64,000 nt of DNA. It comes from Candidatus Villigracilis vicinus. Lineage in GTDB: Bacteria; Chloroflexota; Anaerolineae; Anaerolineales; Villigracilaceae. This document shows, piece after piece, positions 60,331 to 64,000 of this stretch. Within the stretch, counting starts at the first letter, position 1, and every line of letters starts with the position of its first letter. The stretch is from contig JADKIL010000021.1 of NCBI GenBank assembly GCA_016721315.1, forward strand, positions 304,543-368,542, in the 5' to 3' direction. Below the pieces are notes generated by a model, which saw only the letters and a program-made list of their open reading frames with translations, was not told the DNA's origin and made no database searches. The translations under genes were made by a program, and so were the position numbers.

Positions 60331-60427
60331 TATTAGACTTCTTGTAAAAGTCTATTTTTCATCCTGCTCAAGGCGGCGTCCTCGCCGCCGGGGACTGCGG
60401 CGAGAGCACTTATGCAAGGGGTCTATT
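60331..60427. repeat. Dispersed repeat, copy 2
   Basis: Second copy of the element at 59897. Here the GC-rich part is complete: GGCGGCG-TCCT-CGCCGCC, a perfect 7-bp hairpin that copy 1 has lost to an internal deletion of about 10 bases. The same direction and spacing suggest a duplication that includes the tandem array between them. Confidence 0.75.
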
Positions 60428-60468
60428 ATAGAATTATCAGACTTTTTTTATTCAGGGACAGACTTGGT

Positions 60469-60474
60469 TATAAT
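60469..60474 (+). promoter_or_regulatory. Candidate -10 box for the hemolysin III-like gene
   Basis: TATAAT at 60469-60474 lies 31 bases before ATG 60506, followed by CCG as at 51962 and much as at 1904. No convincing -35 is present. Confidence 0.45.
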
Positions 60475-60505
60475 CCGAAAGTTGATCTGACCTAAGGAAA
60501 ATAAT

Positions 60506-61147
60506 ATGTTGAAAAAATTACGCGAACCTGTAAACAGTCTCACCCATTGGGGCGGCGCATTGCTGGCGCTGATCGGGCTGGTTGCCCTGCTCATTATAGG
60601 CTGGAGCACACCTGCCAAAGTGATCTCGCTGGTCATTTATGGCATCAGCCTGATCTTTATGTTCTCGGCAAGCGCCACGTATCACATGGTGCGGGTCAAG
60701 GATAAGGCGCTGGAGATCTTCCGCAAGGTCGACCATGCCGCCATTTATGTGCTGATCGCCGGGACGTACACCCCGTTCTGCATCAATGCCTTTGAAGGTT
60801 TTTGGAAGTGGGGCATGCTGTCCATTGTCTGGTCGTTGGCGGTCATCGGTATCATCGTTAAAATATTCTACATCCGCGCGCCGCGCTGGTTGAACGCGGG
60901 CATCTACATTGTGATGGGCTGGCTGAGCGTTGCTGCGGCTGGCGAGATGCTTGCCGCACTGCCCGCCTGGGTGTTGACCTGGATGATCGTGGGCGGTGTG
61001 ATCTATACCCTCGGCGCCGTGGTGTATATGACGAAGATCTTCAACTTTAAGCCGGGCGTGTTCGGTTTTCATGAAGTCTGGCATATCTTTGTACTGCTTG
61101 CGGCAGCGGCGCATTTTGTGGCTGTATTGGGTGTGGCGCTCTCTTAG
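60506..61147 (+). CDS. Hemolysin III/PAQR-family membrane protein
   Basis: A 213-aa protein with seven helices. The family's zinc or metal residues are in SATYHMV, DHAAIYVLIAGTYTPF and the C-terminal HEVWHIFVLLAAAAHF. Despite the name, bacterial members are usually not toxins; they resemble adiponectin receptors and may be lipid hydrolases (ceramidase-like). AAGGA lies about 8 bases before the start. A strong terminator follows. Confidence 0.92.
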   Translation: MLKKLREPVNSLTHWGGALLALIGLVALLIIGWSTPAKVISLVIYGISLIFMFSASATYHMVRVKDKALEIFRKVDHAAIYVLIAGTYTPFCINAFEGFWKWGMLSIVWSLAVIGIIVKIFYIRAPRWLNAGIYIVMGWLSVAAAGEMLAALPAWVLTWMIVGGVIYTLGAVVYMTKIFNFKPGVFGFHEVWHIFVLLAAAAHFVAVLGVALS

Positions 61148-61186
61148 CTCAGCACAGTGTATGCAGATCATATTGCAGCCAAAGCA

Positions 61187-61229
61187 AAACTCGCCCCGAA
61201 CCCGCTGGTTCGAGGGTGAGTTTGTTTTT
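61187..61229 (+). terminator. Terminator after the hemolysin III-like gene
   Basis: AAACTCGCCCCGAACC (61187-61202) pairs with GGTTCGAGGGTGAGTTT (61207-61223) with small internal mismatches, a 4-nt loop and GTTTTTA after it. Confidence 0.82.
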
Positions 61230-61248
61230 AAGAGTTGAAAGGAATTGT

Positions 61249-62634
61249 ATGCGTCCGCTTGAAATTTTGATCCCCGTTCTTTTGATCGTCTACCTAATTT
61301 GGAAACATCCCCGCCCGGTGTACATTCGGTTGATGCCCGTTTTGGCGGTTGTTGTGAATGTGATGCATCTTGCCGTGGAGGGGTATCGCTGGCAAATGAT
61401 CCCGCTTTATATTCTTACGCCGTTGATCGCCATCAGCAGCCTGACAAAAATATTCGGGGCAAAGGATTGGAAGCCGCGCGCTTCTTTCTTAAGTGTGGGT
61501 TTGGTTGCGCTCGCGACGGCTATCCCTATTCTGTTGCCGATTCCGCGCATCCCTGCTCCCAGTGGACCTTTTCAGGTGGGAACCCGAAGTTTTGAAATGG
61601 TGGATGAGGCTCGAAACGAAATTTATTCCGGCAAGGATGAGGCGCGGCGATTCATGATCCAGGTTTGGTATCCGGCGGAGGTGAAGGAGACGGATGTGCG
61701 CGCGCCGTGGATGGAGAATGCGGCGGTGTTTGCGCCTGCGATCGCAACGTATATCGATCTGCCGTCTTTCTTCCTTGACCATTTGGTGCTGACGAGTATT
61801 CCGGCATATAAAGATGCCGAGGCGGCGGTGGTGAACGAAGAGGCGTTTCCGGTCATTTTCTTTTCGCACGGTTGGAATGGGTTCAGTGCGCAGAATGCGG
61901 GGCAGGCGTTGGAGCTGGCAAGCCACGGGTATGTGGTGGTGGGTATGCAGCATACGTATGGGGCTGTAACGACGGTGTTCCCGGATGGGAGTATTGCGCC
62001 GAATAATCCGGATGCGCTGCCGCGGGATGGAAAAGACCCGAATTACGAAGAGGTGGCGCGGGTTTTGGTGGATCAATGGGCTGGGGATATGTCTTTTGTG
62101 CTGGACCAGCTAACAGTTTGGAATGAGGCGGATACGAATCCGTTCTTTGGCAGGCTGGATCTGAGTCGGGTTGGGGCGTATGGGCATTCGACGGGCGGCG
62201 GGGCGGTGATCCAATTCTGCGGTACGGATGCGCGTTGTAAGGCGGTGTTGGGAATGGATCCTTTTATGCGTCCGGTTTCGGCGGAGGTGATCGCTGCGGG
62301 GGTTTCGCAACCGGCTTTCTTTATGTTCTCGCAAGCCTGGGCTGATGATACGGGTACGCCGAGCAGTAAGTTGTTTGGGCAGTTCATTCCGAATGTGAAG
62401 AATGGTTTGGGGGTGGTGAGCATTGATGGGACGCGGCATTTTGATTTCAGCGACCTGCCGTTGTTTTCGCCGATCGCGCCGCAGTTGGGGTTGAAGGGTC
62501 CGTTGAATGGGAAGCGGGTGACGGTGATCGTGACTTCGTATCTGTTCGATTTTTTCGAGCTGACTCTGCGGGATGTGCCTTCTGCTCTTTTTGAGGGGGC
62601 GAGTCCTTTTGTGGAAGTGCGAGCGGTGAAGTAA
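61249..62634 (+). CDS. PAF-acetylhydrolase-like alpha/beta hydrolase with N-terminal membrane domain
   Basis: A 461-aa protein. Three or four helices (about 1-105) lead into an outside or inside hydrolase domain with the nucleophile elbow YGHSTGGGAV (about residue 311), an oxyanion-type FFSHGWNG and a late histidine in DGTRHFDFSDLP. The order fits the platelet-activating-factor acetylhydrolase group, which cleaves short acyl or oxidised phospholipids. The start at 61249 has AAAGGAA upstream. The second half of the gene has a marked G-over-C excess on this strand, shared with the region to its right. Confidence 0.82.
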   Translation: MRPLEILIPVLLIVYLIWKHPRPVYIRLMPVLAVVVNVMHLAVEGYRWQMIPLYILTPLIAISSLTKIFGAKDWKPRASFLSVGLVALATAIPILLPIPRIPAPSGPFQVGTRSFEMVDEARNEIYSGKDEARRFMIQVWYPAEVKETDVRAPWMENAAVFAPAIATYIDLPSFFLDHLVLTSIPAYKDAEAAVVNEEAFPVIFFSHGWNGFSAQNAGQALELASHGYVVVGMQHTYGAVTTVFPDGSIAPNNPDALPRDGKDPNYEEVARVLVDQWAGDMSFVLDQLTVWNEADTNPFFGRLDLSRVGAYGHSTGGGAVIQFCGTDARCKAVLGMDPFMRPVSAEVIAAGVSQPAFFMFSQAWADDTGTPSSKLFGQFIPNVKNGLGVVSIDGTRHFDFSDLPLFSPIAPQLGLKGPLNGKRVTVIVTSYLFDFFELTLRDVPSALFEGASPFVEVRAVK

Positions 62635-62665
62635 GTTACCGTGGATAATGAATAAGCAGTTCTGT

Positions 62666-62689
62666 ACACGGATTAGACGGATTACACGG
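62666..62689. repeat. Short tandem repeat (CACGGATTA/GACGGATTA)
   Basis: Nine-base units CACGGATTA, GACGGATTA and CACGGTAAA follow each other in the gap after the hydrolase gene. Such units are common dispersed intergenic sequence. Confidence 0.45.
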
Positions 62690-62724
62690 TAAAACGCGGA
62701 TTTTTTATTTTTTCGGAGGATGTG

Positions 62725-62892
62725 ATGCGGACGACAAAGCAGAAGGTTTCAGGGGTGTTGCTGCTGTTGGGGATGGTGTTGTTGGTGGTGGGTATGAGCA
62801 CAGACAACACAGCTTTTTCATGGGCGGCTGTGGTGTGTGTGCTGTTGTCTTTGTTGGTTGGCGGGCGGTGGCTGCGGCGGCGCAGGCGGTAG
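62725..62892 (+). CDS. Small two-helix membrane protein
   Basis: A 55-aa frame with GGAGG 5 bases before the ATG. It has a short basic start, a hydrophobic run (VLLLLGMVLLVVGM), a polar turn (STDNTA), a second hydrophobic run and an end of consecutive arginines. It looks like a hairpin membrane protein with both ends inside. It ends 4 bases from the stop of the convergent integrase gene. The G/T-rich composition could produce such a frame by chance, so it is only moderately sure. Confidence 0.5.
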   Translation: MRTTKQKVSGVLLLLGMVLLVVGMSTDNTAFSWAAVVCVLLSLLVGGRWLRRRRR

Positions 62893-62896
62893 GGGT

Positions 62897-63874
62897 TTAG
62901 GGGTCGAGGGGTGATCTGACGGCGTTGGCTCCGCGCTGGAGGACATGGGTGTAGATCATGGTGGTCTTTACGTCTTTGTGCCCAAGGAGTTCTTGAACGG
63001 TGCGAATGTCGTACCCGGCTTGGAGGAGGTGGGTTGCGAAGCTGTGGCGGAAGGTGTGCGGGGTTACGCGTTTTGTGATCTTGGCGGTGTTTGTGGCTTC
63101 ACGGATGGCGCGTTGGAGGGCGGTTTCGTGGATGTGGTGGCGGTGCGGGGTTTGGTCTTCGTCGTTTGGTGCGGGTGGGGTTATGGTAGATGCGGGAAAG
63201 AGGAATTGCCAGTTGGTTTGTTTGTGTGCGGCTGGGTATTTTTTGCCGAGCCCGAATGGCATGATTACTGAGCCAAAACCGGCGGCGAGGTCTTTGTGGT
63301 GGAGGGCGGTTACACGGTCAATTTGTGTTTTTAGCAGGGGGATGACGGAATCGGGGAGCATGGTTACGCGGTCGTCGCCGCCTTTGCCGTCGAAGACGAT
63401 GATGCGGTGGTTGTCGAAGTCTATGTCTTTGATGCGGAGCCGAAGGCATTCCATGATGCGGAGTCCGCTTCCGTATAGAATCTGAGCCATGAGTTTGTAA
63501 GGTCCGCTCATGTTGGATATGATGCTGCGGGCTTCTTCTTTGGAGAGGACGGTTGGTACGCGTTTGCCTTTTTTGGGTCGGACGAAGTTGAGGGTGGTTT
63601 CGTCCAGTTCGATGCGGAGTACGTTTTTGTAGAGGAATATGATGGCGCTGATGGCTTGGTTTTGGGTGGAGGCGGAGGCTTTGCGGTCTACTACGAGGTG
63701 GGTGATGAATTGGTTGATCTCGGTTATGTTCATTTCGCGTGGGTGGCGTTTGTTGTGGAAGAGGATATATTGCCGTACCCAGTGTATGTATGTTTTTTCG
63801 GTGCGTGGGGAGTATTGTTTGAGGCGGATGTGGTCGCGGTAGTGATCAAGTAGTTTTTTGGGTTTTTGTTCCAT
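62897..63874 (-). CDS. intI: Integron integrase (IntI-type tyrosine recombinase)
   Basis: A 325-aa site-specific recombinase. The full catalytic set is present: R139 (YGSGLRIMEC), K164 (FDGKGG), H273 and R276 (TPHTFRHSFATHLL), H299 (LLGHKDV) and Y308 (MIYTHVL). Between K164 and H273 it carries the insertion that sets IntI apart from XerC/D: DLAAGFGSVIMPFGLGKKYP, then WQFLFPAS, then HRHHIHETALQRAI. The C-terminal RGANAVRSPLD is also IntI-like. In integrons this enzyme inserts gene cassettes at attI beside its own 5' end, here to the right. The 5' flank carries a rightward promoter and repeated half-sites. Confidence 0.93.
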   Translation of the reverse strand: MEQKPKKLLDHYRDHIRLKQYSPRTEKTYIHWVRQYILFHNKRHPREMNITEINQFITHLVVDRKASASTQNQAISAIIFLYKNVLRIELDETTLNFVRPKKGKRVPTVLSKEEARSIISNMSGPYKLMAQILYGSGLRIMECLRLRIKDIDFDNHRIIVFDGKGGDDRVTMLPDSVIPLLKTQIDRVTALHHKDLAAGFGSVIMPFGLGKKYPAAHKQTNWQFLFPASTITPPAPNDEDQTPHRHHIHETALQRAIREATNTAKITKRVTPHTFRHSFATHLLQAGYDIRTVQELLGHKDVKTTMIYTHVLQRGANAVRSPLDP

Positions 63875-63877
63875 GGC

Positions 63878-63906
63878 TTGCCCCCTCCTGTGGGTGATTG
63901 TATAAT
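63878..63906 (+). promoter_or_regulatory. Outward-facing Pc-like promoter beside intI
   Basis: TTGCCC (63878-63883), a 17-base spacer and a perfect TATAAT (63901-63906) point away from intI towards the window edge. The -35 starts 4 bases from the intI start codon. In integrons the cassette promoter Pc sits in just this place. The -35 is weak, and function is inferred. Confidence 0.5.
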
Positions 63907-63928
63907 GGTTGTTATTGAATATAAGATA

Positions 63929-63992
63929 TTATACAGCGAAATCGCTGTTATACACGCCAAAACGGTGTTTATACAGCAAGCTGTATAAACAC
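63929..63992 (+). repeat. Phased half-sites and 28-bp palindrome: candidate attI-like recombination site
   Basis: The half-site TTATACAGC occurs at 63929-63937 and 63969-63977, as TTATACACG at 63948-63956, and inverted at 63980-63988. Starts are 19 and 21 bases apart, about two helical turns. The last pair forms a perfect 28-bp palindrome, GTGTTTATACA-GCAAGC-TGTATAAACAC (63965-63992): two 11-bp arms around 6 bases, the geometry of dif-type sites. Another palindrome, ACAGCGA-AA-TCGCTGT, is at 63934-63949. Known attI sites combine direct repeats with such an inverted core. Confidence 0.6.
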
Positions 63993-64000
63993 TAGTTGGT

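Noticed and set aside
59883..60505. Hidden small protein genes in the repeat nest
   Set aside because: No frame with a start and ribosome-binding site crosses the repeats; the sequence is palindromic and repetitive.
60506..61147. A true hemolysin or toxin
   Set aside because: Only the family name suggests it; the residues match PAQR-type membrane proteins, and no toxin context is present.
62897..63874. XerC/XerD or phage integrase
   Set aside because: The insertion with DLAAGFGSV, KYP, WQFLFPAS and RHH before the TPHTFRHSF block is specific to integron integrases; no phage genes are nearby.
63875..64000. An attC site or first cassette within the window
   Set aside because: No GTTRRRY or RYYYAAC core pair was found, and only 126 bases remain; any cassette must lie outside.

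Overview
The window looks like chromosome of an Anaerolineae-type Chloroflexota bacterium: anaerobic or fermentative, of moderate GC. This is inferred from the gene families and not from a marker gene. The pointers are lipoproteins with Thr/Pro-rich spacers, an ion-pumping group 4 [NiFe] hydrogenase, abundant GAF/PAS signalling proteins, a partner-switching module, a MacAB-like exporter and many short palindromic repeats between genes. No phage or insertion sequence is visible. One site-specific recombination locus lies at the right edge.

Layout. 0-4.1 kb: ammonium transporter, type I glutamine synthetase and a LysE-type exporter. 4.2-7.4 kb: GAF histidine kinase with a REC-REC-LuxR regulator. 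7.5-10 kb: 2-hydroxyacid dehydrogenase, PLP dehydratase, CBS protein. 10.1-14.6 kb (minus): PAS/GAF kinase and a CheB-CheR-PAS fusion. 14.9-24.9 kb: surface-glycan genes (pyruvyl transferase, 1003-aa membrane protein, four-module LamG-like protein, PIG-V-like mannosyltransferase, GT2, GT4). 24.9-32.3 kb: STAS, phosphatase/kinase fusion, STAS, REC, flippase and hybrid kinase. These lie close together or overlap, so the partner switch probably controls glycan export. 32.3-40.8 kb (minus): a ten-gene group 4 hydrogenase operon; its ferredoxin and maturation-protease genes carry three frame breaks in homopolymer runs. 41-48.5 kb (minus): tRNA-Pro(CGG), lipoproteins, M32 carboxypeptidase and a MacA/MacB exporter with an SH3 lipoprotein. 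48.8-57.8 kb: GltD-like oxidoreductase, small redox and methyltransferase genes, then an envelope-quality operon (gluzincin-like peptidase, DsbA-cyclophilin fusion lipoprotein, PrsW-like protease), TrmI, a TPR/zinc-ribbon protein and a Nudix hydrolase. 57.8-62.9 kb: bL25, a solenoid-like membrane protein, PaiB-like protein, a 620-bp nest of repeats, a hemolysin III homologue and a PAF-acetylhydrolase-like enzyme.

62.9-64.0 kb: an integron-type tyrosine recombinase (minus). Its 5' flank holds an outward-facing promoter-like sequence and a phased set of TTATACAGC half-sites ending in a perfect 28-bp palindrome. This matches the layout of an integron platform (intI, Pc, attI), with any cassette array lying beyond base 64000. 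It is the best candidate in the window for an undescribed system, but no cassette or attC site can be seen here.
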